A DNA stretch of 38,643 nucleotides from positions 1-38,643 of the forward strand of contig QCFO01000017.1 of assembly GCA_003280225.1 (NCBI GenBank), written 5' to 3'. Both the position numbers and the translations under genes were made by a program. Shown here piece after piece: positions 26,846 through 36,563 of the stretch. Under the pieces are notes generated by a model. The model was given only the letters and a program-made list of their open reading frames with translations, was not told the DNA's origin and ran no database searches. Origin of the DNA: Prochlorococcus sp. AG-363-K07 (lineage in GTDB: Bacteria; Cyanobacteriota; Cyanobacteriia; PCC-6307; Cyanobiaceae). Position 1 is the stretch's first letter; each line of letters begins with the position of its first letter.

Positions 26846-28438
26846 ATGTTATCCTCTAGATTTCAACGGATTAATCCTTACTACAAAGGAATATTTACAA
26901 GAGATAATTTCGCTGTCATCTTTCCTCTGTTTTTTATTTTCTGTGGGCTGCTTGCTGCCTTTCATCACTCATTGTGGCGAGATGAGATGCAGGGATGGCT
27001 TGTCGCTTGGCGAAGTGACACTTTGGTCTCCTTGTGGAAAAACAATGCACCTTCAGGTCATCCAATTCTTTGGTCACTTCTTATATATCTCGTTAAGGAT
27101 CTGACAGGATCTCCTTTGAGTATGCAATTACTTCATTGGTTTTTAGGAAGTACTGCAATCATATGTTTTTGGAAATGGAGTCCTTTCCCTAATTGGCAAA
27201 AAATACTCTTTATTTTTGGTTATTTCCCCTTCTGGGAATACTTTTTTGTATGTCGTCACTACGTTTTGGCGGAACTTCTTACTTTCGTTTTTTGTGCCAC
27301 TTATCCTTTTCGGAAAATAAGCTACATACCAGCTTCACTTTGTATTGGTCTACTAGCTAATACACACGCATTTTCATGGTCATTGGCCTTTTCTGCATCA
27401 GCTATTCTTCTTTTTGAATGGTTCTCGAATCCCCTTCATAGAATTGGATATCAATCAAACAGGTTATGGAGATTTGACCTACTCCTAAGTTTAGTCATCA
27501 CAATCTCATTTGTTTCATTTGCAGCCTTTAGTTTGATTCAAGTACGCGAAGCTGTAGACGTCTCACCCTCATTAATAGACTTTCGCCATTTACTTCGAGT
27601 AATAGGCAGAGTACTTGGTGGGTATATCTTAATTATTCCCAATCATGAGAGGTGGCTAGATCTTTTAGTTTCTTTCTTGGTTAGTATTTTCTTAGTCACC
27701 TCAACAATCTCATTTTTATCTAAATCAAAATCCGCTCTGTTATTCTTTCTTTCTGGTTTTATATTTTTGTTCCTTTTCAATTATTACCTATATCTTGGAG
27801 TGGGTTCACGCCATTACGGCTATTATTATTTAATTTTAATTGCTTCGATTTGGATTTCACATTACCCAAATGACTTCATCGTAAATAAAACCAATGTAAT
27901 ATCTCCTTTTAATAACTTAGTAAGTAAACTTAGTAAGATTTTTCCATTCCTATTAACTATTTGTCTTTCTATTCATTTTGCAGCTGGATTACATCGGAGT
28001 ATCTACGATTTTCACATGCCTTATTCGGCAGCTCAATCTACTGCTGAGTATATTCAACAGAAAGGATGGGATGATCAACCAATCTTTGCTACTAGAGATG
28101 TTGAAGTTATGACAGTTTCTGGTTACTTAGACAAGGATTTATATTATCCGGAAATAAACGGCTGGGGTAGTTACACACAATGGAACAATAGGGAACCAAT
28201 TGATCGAGGCCAAACATTAAACAGTATTAGTAGTTTCTTTTTAAAGAATCCTGATATTCAAAGAGCACTTATCGTTTTGAGTAGAGGGTCCGCCTTACGA
28301 GATTTAGATCCTGGTGAAAACAGAGTGTATGACAACATTAGAATTGTTGCGGACAAAAAATTTGAGCGCTCATGGGTCAAGCCAGAACGTTTTTATCTTT
28401 ACTGGGCCGAAAATAATAGGTATTCGTTAGTTGATTGA
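26846..28438 (+). CDS. GT-C-like polytopic membrane glycosyltransferase
   Basis: 530 residues with roughly ten membrane helices between about 23 and 385 and a soluble C-terminal domain (about 390-530). After the first helix the sequence LWRDEMQGWLVAW at 44-56 carries the Asp-Glu pair, and SGHPILW follows near 72, a pattern seen in PMT/ArnT-like GT-C enzymes that use polyprenyl-phosphate sugars. This is a family-level guess; no specific donor or acceptor can be given. ATG at 26846 follows a 123-base AT-rich spacer, so it is not coupled to lptF. It may be an accessory gene placed within a core stretch, and may modify surface glycans. Confidence 0.65.
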   Translation: MLSSRFQRINPYYKGIFTRDNFAVIFPLFFIFCGLLAAFHHSLWRDEMQGWLVAWRSDTLVSLWKNNAPSGHPILWSLLIYLVKDLTGSPLSMQLLHWFLGSTAIICFWKWSPFPNWQKILFIFGYFPFWEYFFVCRHYVLAELLTFVFCATYPFRKISYIPASLCIGLLANTHAFSWSLAFSASAILLFEWFSNPLHRIGYQSNRLWRFDLLLSLVITISFVSFAAFSLIQVREAVDVSPSLIDFRHLLRVIGRVLGGYILIIPNHERWLDLLVSFLVSIFLVTSTISFLSKSKSALLFFLSGFIFLFLFNYYLYLGVGSRHYGYYYLILIASIWISHYPNDFIVNKTNVISPFNNLVSKLSKIFPFLLTICLSIHFAAGLHRSIYDFHMPYSAAQSTAEYIQQKGWDDQPIFATRDVEVMTVSGYLDKDLYYPEINGWGSYTQWNNREPIDRGQTLNSISSFFLKNPDIQRALIVLSRGSALRDLDPGENRVYDNIRIVADKKFERSWVKPERFYLYWAENNRYSLVD

Positions 28439-28508
28439 TTTTGTGCTTATAGCCACAATGTAAGTAGATCTTCACTTTCTTAATTCAGCGCTCTTTCACC
28501 TCCCCCCT

Positions 28509-29459
28509 ATGACATTGACTGTTTTTCAAGGTTGGATTAGCGAACCGGTTTTACTTCTTGGCCTCTTTAGCTTTTTTTGTCTTTTACTTTCCCTTCCTTT
28601 TGCTTTTTGGTCAGCTGCAACTAACTCGCGCTCTTCATTTGTAAGCACACTTGTTGCCTTGACCAATTTACTCTTAACAGCATTACTCGTTTTTAGGTGG
28701 TTTGAATCAGGTCATTTCCCTATTAGTAATTTATATGAATCTCTTTGTTTCCTAACTTGGGCCTGCACATTTATCCAATTGTTAGTTGAACGCTCCTTCC
28801 CATCTCCCTTTATTTCTGCTTGGTTAACTCCTATTTCGTTACTTTGCATAGCTTTTGCAAGTTTTGTTCTCCCTGACCGTTTACAGGAGGCATCTCCACT
28901 TGTTCCTGCCCTCCGTTCCAGCTGGTTGATAATGCACGTTAGTGTAATTATGTGTAGTTACGCAGCGTTAATTATTGGCTCTTTACTCTCTATTAGTGTT
29001 CTTATTTTGGATCGTGATCAGGACCTAACTCTTAGAAGTAGTTCGCAAGGCACAGGTGGATACCGCGCAGTAGGCTTGGGCTTAAGTGAATTAAATAATT
29101 TTTCTAAGACTCTGAAACTTCAATCAATTAAACTAAATCGCTCAGAAGAACTTGACAGTCTTAGCTATCGCATTATCACTGTAGGTTTTCTGTTGTTGAC
29201 GGTTGGTTTGATTAGCGGTGCTGTCTGGGCAAATGAGGCTTGGGGTAGTTGGTGGAGTTGGGACCCTAAAGAAACATGGGCTTTGATTTCTTGGCTCGTT
29301 TATGCTGCATATCTTCATACAAGACTCTCCAGGGGTTGGACTGGTCGAAGATCAGCAATAGTTTCATCTGCTGGCCTATTTGTTATCATTATTTGTTATA
29401 TAGGTGTGAATTTGCTTGGTATTGGCCTGCATAGCTATGGATGGTTTTTTGATAGTTAG
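28509..29459 (+). CDS. ccsA: Cytochrome c biogenesis protein CcsA
   Basis: 316 residues with about eight membrane helices. The tryptophan-rich haem-handling (WWD) motif [15 protein letters not shown] lies at 245-259, and the ligand histidines of the system II enzyme are represented by His143 (SWLIMHVS), His270 and the His in GLHSYGWF near the C-terminus. CcsA with CcsB exports haem and attaches it to apocytochromes c for photosynthetic and respiratory electron transfer. ccsB is not in the window. The gene is complete and of normal length. Confidence 0.93.
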   Translation: MTLTVFQGWISEPVLLLGLFSFFCLLLSLPFAFWSAATNSRSSFVSTLVALTNLLLTALLVFRWFESGHFPISNLYESLCFLTWACTFIQLLVERSFPSPFISAWLTPISLLCIAFASFVLPDRLQEASPLVPALRSSWLIMHVSVIMCSYAALIIGSLLSISVLILDRDQDLTLRSSSQGTGGYRAVGLGLSELNNFSKTLKLQSIKLNRSEELDSLSYRIITVGFLLLTVGLISGAVWANEAWGSWWSWDPKETWALISWLVYAAYLHTRLSRGWTGRRSAIVSSAGLFVIIICYIGVNLLGIGLHSYGWFFDS

Positions 29460-29512
29460 GGGATAAGAATAAGAATATATATATATCTTTTTAAGCTATT
29501 TATTGTTTTTTA

Positions 29513-30187
29513 TTATGTTTGCGGTCTTTTGCTGTTCCTTATACCTTTGATAGCTTCTGCGTAATTTGGTTGATTGAAAATTCCTGAGCCACTGACAATC
29601 GCATTGGCTCCTGCTTCTATGACCTTCCAGGCATTACTCCCTTTAATTCCTCCGTCAACTTCAATCCATGGGTCTAATCCTCTTTCATTACAGATGCGGC
29701 GTAGATCACGAATTTTATCAACTTGACTATCTATAAAGCTTTGACCCCCGAATCCAGGATTGACACTCATTATTAAGATTAAATCACATAGTTCTAGACA
29801 ATATTCGAGGGTTTCTAACGAAGTACTTGGATTTAAAACAGCACCTGCTTTTTTACCAAGATCTTTGATTTGTGACAGGTTTCGATGTAGATGGGGACAA
29901 GCCTCAGCCTGAACGTAGATGTGGTCAGCGCCGGCTTTTGCAAAGTCTGCCACATATTTTTCTGGCTCAATGATCATTAGGTGAACATCTAAAGGCTTAG
30001 TCGTAACTGGCCGAAGTGCTTCAACAATCAATGGGCCAATCGTAATATTTGGGACGAATCTTCCGTCCATCACATCCACGTGAATCCAGTCTGCACCTGC
30101 TTTGTCAACGGCACTGACTTCTTCACCTAAGCGCGAAAAGTCAGCTGAGAGGATTGAAGGTGCAATTACGAGTGGTTTGGTGCTCAT
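29513..30187 (-). CDS. rpe: Ribulose-phosphate 3-epimerase
   Basis: Interconverts ribulose 5-phosphate and xylulose 5-phosphate in the Calvin cycle and pentose phosphate pathway. From the ATG at 30187 the protein is 224 residues, beginning [17 protein letters not shown], the normal family start. Key blocks: [36 protein letters not shown] and EVDGGI, all with the metal and catalytic residues (His, Asp, His, Asp). The frame stays open to 30328 and would add 47 residues, which I reject as coding for lack of similarity. It is divergent from glpX. Confidence 0.95.
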   Translation of the reverse strand: MSTKPLVIAPSILSADFSRLGEEVSAVDKAGADWIHVDVMDGRFVPNITIGPLIVEALRPVTTKPLDVHLMIIEPEKYVADFAKAGADHIYVQAEACPHLHRNLSQIKDLGKKAGAVLNPSTSLETLEYCLELCDLILIMSVNPGFGGQSFIDSQVDKIRDLRRICNERGLDPWIEVDGGIKGSNAWKVIEAGANAIVSGSGIFNQPNYAEAIKGIRNSKRPQT

Positions 30188-30398
30188 CAGATCTTTAACT
30201 TTGATTCGAGATTCTATTGATTGGGCGCTTTGCCCAGCATTTAGTTCCTTGCACTGATACAGTTGTCGGCGCTTAGGAGCTGAGAACCATTGTTGCATCA
30301 AGTGCTTCATCTTGATTAGAGAAATCACTTCCCTTTTCAGTAAAGTTCTGCTGTTCTCGTCTCTTTGGTAATAAAACTATTCCCTCCGTCCCTAAAAA

Positions 30399-31403
30399 GT
30401 GGATCGCACTCTTATTCAGGAAATCCTTGAGGTTGTTGAGCAGGCCGCCATTGCTTCTGCTCGTCTTACAGGCTTAGGTAAGAAAGACGAAGCAGACGCA
30501 GCTGCTGTTGAAGCCATGCGCGAACGCATGGGCCAAATTCAAATGCAAGGTCGAATAGTTATAGGAGAGGGTGAGAGAGACGAAGCTCCGATGCTTTACA
30601 TCGGTGAGGAGGTTGGCAGTGGAAGCGGACCTGGTGTTGATTTTGCAGTTGACCCCTGTGAAGGAACAAATCTTTGTGCAAATAACCAAAGAGGATCTAT
30701 GGCTGTTTTGGCGGCCTCAGACAGAGGTGGATTATTTAACGCTCCAGACTTTTACATGAAGAAACTTGCAGCTCCGCCAGCTGCAAAGGGGAAAGTTGAT
30801 ATAAGAAATTCTGCTACAGAAAATATAAATATCTTGAGTGAATGCCTAGGACTTTCCGTAGATGAGTTGACAATAGTTGTGATGGATAGAGCCCGCCACA
30901 AAGATCTTATTGCAGAAATACGCTCTACTGGAGCAAGGGTTCAGCCAATCTCAGATGGAGATGTCCAAGCCGCTATTGCATGTGGATTTGCTGGTACAGG
31001 CACCCACTGTTTAATGGGTATAGGCGCAGCCCCAGAAGGCGTTATTTCAGCTGCTGCCATGAGAGCATTGGGTGGGCATTTTCAAGGACAGTTGGTATAT
31101 GACCCTGCTATAGCTCAGACTAGTGAGTGGGCCGATTACACTAAAGAAGGAAATATTGCTCGCTTAAATGAAATGGGAATAACAGATGTAGATAAGATTT
31201 ACGAAGCGGAGGAGTTGGCATCAGGGGAAAATGTTGTATTTGCTGGCAGTGGAATAACTGACGGCCTCTTATTTAATGGAGTTAAATTCGAACCAGACTG
31301 CACTAGAACTAGCAGCCTTGTTATAAGCACTCTGGATAACACTGCACGATTTACTAATACTGTCCATATCAAGGATGGTGCCAAGAGCATCGCTTTGAAT
31401 TAA
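30399..31403 (+). CDS. glpX: Class II fructose-1,6-/sedoheptulose-1,7-bisphosphatase
   Basis: 334 residues. Dual FBPase/SBPase of the cyanobacterial Calvin cycle, removing phosphate from fructose 1,6- and sedoheptulose 1,7-bisphosphate. The motifs [11 protein letters not shown] and [11 protein letters not shown] supply the metal-binding Asp and Glu residues, and [15 protein letters not shown] is typical of the GlpX fold. Start is GTG at 30399, with [20 protein letters not shown] directly after, matching the family N-terminus. It precedes hemA by 34 bases and is divergent from rpe, joining Calvin-cycle genes on the two strands. Confidence 0.96.
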   Translation: MDRTLIQEILEVVEQAAIASARLTGLGKKDEADAAAVEAMRERMGQIQMQGRIVIGEGERDEAPMLYIGEEVGSGSGPGVDFAVDPCEGTNLCANNQRGSMAVLAASDRGGLFNAPDFYMKKLAAPPAAKGKVDIRNSATENINILSECLGLSVDELTIVVMDRARHKDLIAEIRSTGARVQPISDGDVQAAIACGFAGTGTHCLMGIGAAPEGVISAAAMRALGGHFQGQLVYDPAIAQTSEWADYTKEGNIARLNEMGITDVDKIYEAEELASGENVVFAGSGITDGLLFNGVKFEPDCTRTSSLVISTLDNTARFTNTVHIKDGAKSIALN

Positions 31404-31437
31404 ACGTCATTATTTCGGTATTAACAGGGACCTCTTT

Positions 31438-32742
31438 ATGCACATTGCCGTCGTCGGTCTAAGCCATCGCACGGCACCTGTTGAAGTGCGTGAGAAGCTA
31501 AGTATCTCAGAAGATTCTATGCAGGTAGCACTTAAGTCATTAAGAGCTCATGAGCAGATCTTTGAGGTCTCTATTCTTAGTACTTGCAACCGTTTAGAGA
31601 TATATACATTAGTCAGACAGCCAGACTTAGGTGAAGCTGCAATTAAGGACTTCCTTAAAGAACATTCTGGTCTTGAGGAACAAAAGTTAAATCCTCATCT
31701 TTTCACATATAAACAGGAGGATGCAGTTGCTCACCTGATGAGAGTCTCTGCTGGTCTAGATAGCTTGGTCTTAGGTGAAGGTCAGATTCTTTCACAAGTC
31801 AAAAAAATGCTTCGACTTGGCCAAGATCATCAATCAATAGGACCAATCTTGAATAGATTGCTTACTCAATCTGTCAGCACCGGAAAAAGAGTTCGGAGTG
31901 AAACTAACCTTGGAACCGGAGCTGTATCGATTAGCTCAGCGGCAGTGGAGCTTGCGCAACTGAAATTAGGCCAATCTCAAGGAAAGGACCAATTAGTAAC
32001 TCTTGAACCAGAAAAAGTTGCTGTTGTTGGGGCTGGTCGAATGAGTAGGCTGCTTCTGCAGCATCTGCAGTCTAAGGGATGTACAGAAGTTACCCTCATA
32101 AATCGAACACGCAAGAGAGCCGAATCTCTTGCTGCAGATTTTTCCACTCTAAAAATAAATTGCCGGCTTCTTGAAGATTTAGATGATTGCTTAGTCACCT
32201 GTTCTTTAGTCTTTACAAGTACGGCAGCAGATAATCCAATAATTGATGCAACACGTCTTAAGACTTTGTCTATTGGCAAGCTCCGCTTAATTGATATTGG
32301 TGTCCCTCGCAATATTGCTGCTGATGTTGCAGGACTGCAAGGGGTTGATTCTCATGATGTAGATGATTTACAAGAAGTTGTTTCTCGAAATCAAGAAGCC
32401 AGACAACAAGTTGCTAGAGAAGCAGAGGTTCTTCTTAAACAGGAGGGCAGACTCTTCTTGGAATGGTGGGACAGCCTCGAAGCTGTTCCAACTATTAATC
32501 AGTTAAGAGCTACTTTAGAGGGTATTCGAGTTGAAGAACTTCAAAAAGCCTTAAGTCGAATGGGCCCAGACTTTTCGGCTCGTGAAAGAAAGGTAGTAGA
32601 GGCTTTGAGCAAAGGCATTATCAACAAAATCCTTCATACCCCTGTCACTAAATTACGAGCTCCACAACCGCGACCAGAGCGGAAAGATGCCTTGAATGTC
32701 ATTGAAAAGCTCTTTGATTTGAATCTTCCAACGGAAGGATAA
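31438..32742 (+). CDS. hemA: Glutamyl-tRNA reductase
   Basis: 434 residues. Converts glutamyl-tRNA to glutamate-1-semialdehyde, the committed step of tetrapyrrole synthesis. The nucleophile Cys50 is in [28 protein letters not shown] and the NADPH-binding [10 protein letters not shown] are also present, and the C-terminal dimerisation helix includes [12 protein letters not shown]. Length is normal. It supplies haem, bilins (pcyA in this window) and chlorophyll (chlP here). It follows glpX by 34 bases and could share its transcript. An imperfect inverted repeat follows the stop at 32753-32780. Confidence 0.96.
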   Translation: MHIAVVGLSHRTAPVEVREKLSISEDSMQVALKSLRAHEQIFEVSILSTCNRLEIYTLVRQPDLGEAAIKDFLKEHSGLEEQKLNPHLFTYKQEDAVAHLMRVSAGLDSLVLGEGQILSQVKKMLRLGQDHQSIGPILNRLLTQSVSTGKRVRSETNLGTGAVSISSAAVELAQLKLGQSQGKDQLVTLEPEKVAVVGAGRMSRLLLQHLQSKGCTEVTLINRTRKRAESLAADFSTLKINCRLLEDLDDCLVTCSLVFTSTAADNPIIDATRLKTLSIGKLRLIDIGVPRNIAADVAGLQGVDSHDVDDLQEVVSRNQEARQQVAREAEVLLKQEGRLFLEWWDSLEAVPTINQLRATLEGIRVEELQKALSRMGPDFSARERKVVEALSKGIINKILHTPVTKLRAPQPRPERKDALNVIEKLFDLNLPTEG

Positions 32743-32752
32743 TAAACTTTCT

Positions 32753-32791
32753 TATAGGTGATCCTTGTCTAGGACCTATAGCCATTAATGG
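32753..32791. promoter_or_regulatory. Inverted repeats between hemA and glgC
   Basis: TATAGGT at 32753-32759 pairs with ACCTATA at 32774-32780, with CC/GG pairs inside a 3-base bulge. Directly after comes the perfect palindrome CCATTAATGG at 32782-32791. There is no T-tract after the hairpin, so it is not a standard terminator; an operator for glgC is possible. Confidence 0.3.
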
Positions 32792-32843
32792 ATCTGCCCT
32801 TTTAAAGAGCGATAGTGCACAACTTTCCGTTAAATTTCTCTTT

Positions 32844-32849
32844 TATACT
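32844..32849 (+). promoter_or_regulatory. Possible -10 element before glgC
   Basis: TATACT, five of six matches to TATAAT, lies about 15 bases before the glgC ATG. It would give a very short leader. No convincing -35 box is seen, and AT-rich sequence makes such matches common. Confidence 0.25.
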
Positions 32850-32864
32850 TTTCCCCAAAACGGA

Positions 32865-34160
32865 ATGAAGCGCGTTCTGGCAATTATTTTGGGAGGAGGG
32901 GCAGGTACTCGCCTTTACCCTCTTACGAAGATGAGGGCAAAACCTGCCGTCCCTTTGGCAGGAAAATATCGTTTAATTGATATCCCTATTAGTAATTGTA
33001 TTAATTCAAGCATCAATAAGATGTATGTTTTAACACAATTCAATAGTGCTTCTCTAAACAGGCATTTGACTCAAAGTTATAATTTAAGTGCTCCATTTGG
33101 CCAAGGATTTGTTGAAGTATTGGCCGCCCAACAAACCCCTGATAGTCCTTCTTGGTTTGAAGGAACAGCAGATGCAGTACGCAAATACCAATGGTTGTTC
33201 CAAGAGTGGGATGTAGACGAGTATTTAATACTTTCAGGTGATCAGTTATATAGAATGGATTACAGTCGATTTGTAGAGCATCACCGTTCAACAGGCGCAG
33301 ATTTAACTGTAGCTGCTCTTCCAGTTAATAAGGAACAGGCAGAATCCTTTGGTTTAATGCGTACTGATAACAATGGACAAATTAATCAATTTAGTGAGAA
33401 GCCAACTGGAGAAGCGCTTAAGTTGATGGCAGTAGACACCTCGCGTTTCGGTCTTACAAAAGAAGCGTCAAAAGATAAACCTTATCTTGCATCTATGGGA
33501 ATATATATATTTAGTCGTAAGACATTATTTGATCTTCTAAATAAGAACCCTAGCCATAAAGATTTTGGTAAGGAGATTATCCCTGAATCTTTAGCTCGGG
33601 GAGATAAGTTAATGAGTTATGTTTTTGATGATTACTGGGAAGATATTGGAACTATTGGTGCATTCTATGAAGCCAATCTTGCACTTACTCAGCAGCCAGC
33701 ACCTCCTTTTAGTTTTTACGATGAGAAGTTCCCTATATACACTCGACCTAGATATTTGCCTCCTACAAAATTAGTTGATGCTCAAATAACAGATTCGATT
33801 ATTGGAGAGGGGTCAATTTTGAAATCTTGCAGTATTCATCATTGTGTCCTCGGCGTTAGAAGTCGAGTCGAAAGCGAAGTCGTTCTTCAAGATTCATTGG
33901 TGATGGGGTCAGACTTTTTTGAATCAGCTGAGGAAAGAGATTCATTAAGGCAGGGAGGAGGTATCCCATTAGGTGTTGGTCAAGGAACCACTGTAAAAAG
34001 GGCTATTCTCGATAAGAACACGCGAATTGGAAACAACGTGGCAATCATCAATAAAGATCGAGTGGAGGAGGCTGACAGACCTGAGGCAGGTTTTTATATT
34101 AGAAATGGAATTGTTGTGGTTGTTAAGAATGCCAGCATTTCAGATGGAACAATTATCTAG
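32865..34160 (+). CDS. glgC: Glucose-1-phosphate adenylyltransferase (ADP-glucose pyrophosphorylase)
   Basis: 431 residues, normal for cyanobacteria. Makes ADP-glucose, the committed step of glycogen synthesis; the enzyme is usually activated by 3-phosphoglycerate and inhibited by phosphate. The nucleotide-binding [12 protein letters not shown] (10-21), [19 protein letters not shown] (29-47) and the C-terminal left-handed helix region with activator lysines ([11 protein letters not shown] and [10 protein letters not shown]) are present. The segment for [10 protein letters not shown] contains an 18-base sequence that recurs just before the gnd start codon. Clustering with gnd and pgl joins glycogen storage to its night-time oxidation route. 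Confidence 0.97.
   Translation: MKRVLAIILGGGAGTRLYPLTKMRAKPAVPLAGKYRLIDIPISNCINSSINKMYVLTQFNSASLNRHLTQSYNLSAPFGQGFVEVLAAQQTPDSPSWFEGTADAVRKYQWLFQEWDVDEYLILSGDQLYRMDYSRFVEHHRSTGADLTVAALPVNKEQAESFGLMRTDNNGQINQFSEKPTGEALKLMAVDTSRFGLTKEASKDKPYLASMGIYIFSRKTLFDLLNKNPSHKDFGKEIIPESLARGDKLMSYVFDDYWEDIGTIGAFYEANLALTQQPAPPFSFYDEKFPIYTRPRYLPPTKLVDAQITDSIIGEGSILKSCSIHHCVLGVRSRVESEVVLQDSLVMGSDFFESAEERDSLRQGGGIPLGVGQGTTVKRAILDKNTRIGNNVAIINKDRVEEADRPEAGFYIRNGIVVVVKNASISDGTII
33875..33892 (+). repeat. 18-base direct repeat, copy 1 (inside glgC)
   Basis: CGAAGTCGTTCTTCAAGA occurs here within glgC and again at 34306-34323. After the repeat both copies continue to TTCAT, with two extra bases (GA) in the second copy. 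In glgC it is coding. Confidence 0.6.
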
Positions 34161-34305
34161 GAGACGTTGCTAGCAAAGCATTTCTCCTTTTAGCATTGCA
34201 TTTGAAAGAGCCTGCTTTTCACAAAAGTCGTTACCATATAGATTTCTCAACGCTGACAAACAGACATTATTAGCAGCGGAATTTTTAATGGGCAGGCACA
34301 CTGGC

Positions 34306-34323
34306 CGAAGTCGTTCTTCAAGA
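34306..34323 (+). repeat. 18-base direct repeat, copy 2 (gnd leader)
   Basis: Exact copy of 33875-33892, ending five bases before the gnd ATG at 34329. It therefore occupies the place where the ribosome binds. Probably a local duplication of the glgC segment, or shared chance sequence. Confidence 0.6.
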
Positions 34324-34328
34324 GATTC

Positions 34329-35747
34329 ATGTCCAAGGCTCATTTTGGTTTAATCGGTCTTGGTGTAATGGGTGAAAATCTTGTTCTAAATGCAGAGCGA
34401 AATGGATTTACAAGTGTTGTCTATAACAGAACATATTCAAAAACAGATGCGTTCTTAAAAAGCAGAGCACAAGGAAAATCAATTATTGGTTCCACCGACC
34501 TAGTTGATTTTGTAGGAAAGCTTGAACGACCACGCAGAATTCTTATGATGGTTAAGGCAGGATCATCAACCGACGCAGTTATTAATCAGATAGCGCCCTA
34601 TCTAGAAGAAGGCGATTTATTAATTGACGGCGGTAACTCACAATTTTTGGATACAGAAAGGAGAGTCTCTGACTTGGAAAGTAAAAGTTTTGGTTATATA
34701 GGAATGGGGGTATCAGGCGGATCAAAAGGTGCCTTAGAAGGACCAAGCATGATGCCTGGTGGAACAAAATCATCTTATAAACATGTTGAAAGTCTTTTAA
34801 GAAAAATGGCAGCCCAAGTGGAAGATGGACCATGTGTTACCTATATAGGACCAGGGGGATCAGGTCATTTTGTTAAAACAGTCCATAATGGAATTGAATA
34901 TGGAATTGAGCAGATATTGGCTGAGGCTTATGACTTAATGAAAAGAGTCGGTGGTCTAAATGGAAGTCAGATAGCTGATGTTTTCTCCTCTTGGAACGAA
35001 ACAGAAGAGTTGTCTTCTTACTTAGTGGAGATAACAGCGTCTTGCCTAAGAGTTAAGGATCCTAATGACGGGCAAGATCTAGTAGAAAAAATAATGGATA
35101 AGGCTGGGCAGAAGGGTACAGGGCTTTGGACTGTGGTTAGTGCTTTAGAACTTGGTGCATCTGTTCCAACTATCTATGCATCCCTCAATGCGAGAGTTCT
35201 GAGTTCAATGAAGTCTCAAAGAGTGCATGCAGAATCAATTCTTAGAGGTCCAAATAGAATCAATTTTGATATGGGGAAATTAGATAATGGAATGAGTTTG
35301 CTAAAGGACGCTGTAATTTTGTCGACAATTGCAAGTTACGCGCAGGGAATGGAGTTAATGCGTATTGCTTCAAATGAATACGACTACAAGTTGCATATGC
35401 CTTCAATAGCTCAGATTTGGAAAGGTGGGTGCATTATTCGCTCAACTTTATTAAAACGAATTCAAAATGCCTTTGATTCAGATCCACAACTTTCAAATCT
35501 TTTGGTAGATCCTTGGTTTGCTACGCAGGTTAATAGCCGCCTAAATGGTTTGGCTAAGGTTGTATCAGGAGCAGCGGCCTCTGGAATACCTGTTCCATGT
35601 TTTGCAAGCACACTTGACTATATAAATAGCTATAGGTCGAGCCGATTACCGCAAAATTTAGTCCAAGCCATGAGAGATTGTTTTGGGTCTCATACTTACG
35701 AACGCGTCGATATGGAAGGCTCCTTTCATACAGAATGGGACCAATAG
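34329..35747 (+). CDS. gnd: 6-phosphogluconate dehydrogenase, decarboxylating
   Basis: 472 residues, the size of the long homodimeric form. Oxidises 6-phosphogluconate to ribulose 5-phosphate, CO2 and NADPH in the oxidative pentose phosphate pathway. The NADP-binding GLGVMGENL starts at residue 10; GGNSQFLDTERR, MGVSGGSKGALEGPSMMPGG (both cited in part) and the catalytic FVKTVHNGIEYG (Lys, Asn, Glu) are present. C-terminal tail ends with the substrate-binding His segment. pgl starts 9 bases after the stop, so the two consecutive pathway enzymes are an operon. Confidence 0.97.
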   Translation: MSKAHFGLIGLGVMGENLVLNAERNGFTSVVYNRTYSKTDAFLKSRAQGKSIIGSTDLVDFVGKLERPRRILMMVKAGSSTDAVINQIAPYLEEGDLLIDGGNSQFLDTERRVSDLESKSFGYIGMGVSGGSKGALEGPSMMPGGTKSSYKHVESLLRKMAAQVEDGPCVTYIGPGGSGHFVKTVHNGIEYGIEQILAEAYDLMKRVGGLNGSQIADVFSSWNETEELSSYLVEITASCLRVKDPNDGQDLVEKIMDKAGQKGTGLWTVVSALELGASVPTIYASLNARVLSSMKSQRVHAESILRGPNRINFDMGKLDNGMSLLKDAVILSTIASYAQGMELMRIASNEYDYKLHMPSIAQIWKGGCIIRSTLLKRIQNAFDSDPQLSNLLVDPWFATQVNSRLNGLAKVVSGAAASGIPVPCFASTLDYINSYRSSRLPQNLVQAMRDCFGSHTYERVDMEGSFHTEWDQ

Positions 35748-35756
35748 GAATTCCTA

Positions 35757-36461
35757 ATGTCTATTTACAAAGTTGAACGAGCAAAAGATGCTAGCGACTT
35801 AGCGAATAAAGCTAGTCAGGCGATTGCCTGCCACATTGGTCTTGCTTTAGATCAAAAGGAACGAGCTCAGGTTGCTCTTTCCGGCGGATCAACTCCAGTA
35901 GATACATATAAATTGCTCGCTTGTGAGCACATACCTTGGGATCGTGTCGATCTTTTTACAGGTGACGAACGTTGGGTTGGACTTCAAGAAGATTCCAGTA
36001 ATTCGTGGATGATTAAAAGAACCTTACTTTCTTCTGGTCCTGGTTCTTCAGCCAAGTTTCACTTTATTCCTACTACAGAACTTTCCAGTCCTTCAGAAAG
36101 TGCCCTGGTCTTAAATAAGAGTCTTAGGACAATATGTAAGGGTGATCCGCCTATTTTTGATTTGATCTTATTAGGTCTAGGCGATGATGGACATACAGCT
36201 TCTTTGTTTCCTGGATCTGACGCTTTGAATATTACTGATAAGTGGTCCACTGTAGTTAGAACAGAAACTCTGGATCGTATTACCCTCACAGCACCAGTTC
36301 TTAGTGCAGCTAGAAAAGTGATTTTTCTTGTTAGTGGATCCTCAAAAAAATTGGCTTTAAAACGTCTATTAGATATTGAAGAGTCATTCGAACGAACACC
36401 GGCAAAACTTGTGCAACCAAGCTCTGAAGTTTTAATTTTTGCAGATAACTCCTGTTTTTAA
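35757..36461 (+). CDS. pgl: 6-phosphogluconolactonase
   Basis: 234 residues, DevB/Pgl-type (SugarP isomerase fold). Hydrolyses 6-phosphogluconolactone to 6-phosphogluconate, the step before gnd. The family motifs ALSGGSTPVDTYKLL near 41-55, DLFTGDERWVG near 64-74 and LGLGDDGHTASLFPG near 140-154 are all present. It lies 9 bases after gnd. Note that Pgl homologues were once also named devB; this gene is unrelated to the membrane fusion protein gene at 5255. Confidence 0.95.
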   Translation: MSIYKVERAKDASDLANKASQAIACHIGLALDQKERAQVALSGGSTPVDTYKLLACEHIPWDRVDLFTGDERWVGLQEDSSNSWMIKRTLLSSGPGSSAKFHFIPTTELSSPSESALVLNKSLRTICKGDPPIFDLILLGLGDDGHTASLFPGSDALNITDKWSTVVRTETLDRITLTAPVLSAARKVIFLVSGSSKKLALKRLLDIEESFERTPAKLVQPSSEVLIFADNSCF

Positions 36462-36563
36462 TTTTAATGATCCAATCGTCATTTGTTCTTATTTTTTTTC
36501 AGGTGAGAAACATGGGCAAATGTTCATACAGTTGCACAAACTTCTACGGTATTTAATTAAGAT

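Noticed and set aside
30188-30328. 47-residue N-terminal extension of rpe
   Set aside because: No family similarity; the ATG at 30187 gives the standard start.
31977-32312. 111-residue minus-strand frame inside hemA
   Set aside because: Arg/Ser-rich shadow opposite the NADPH-binding domain of hemA.
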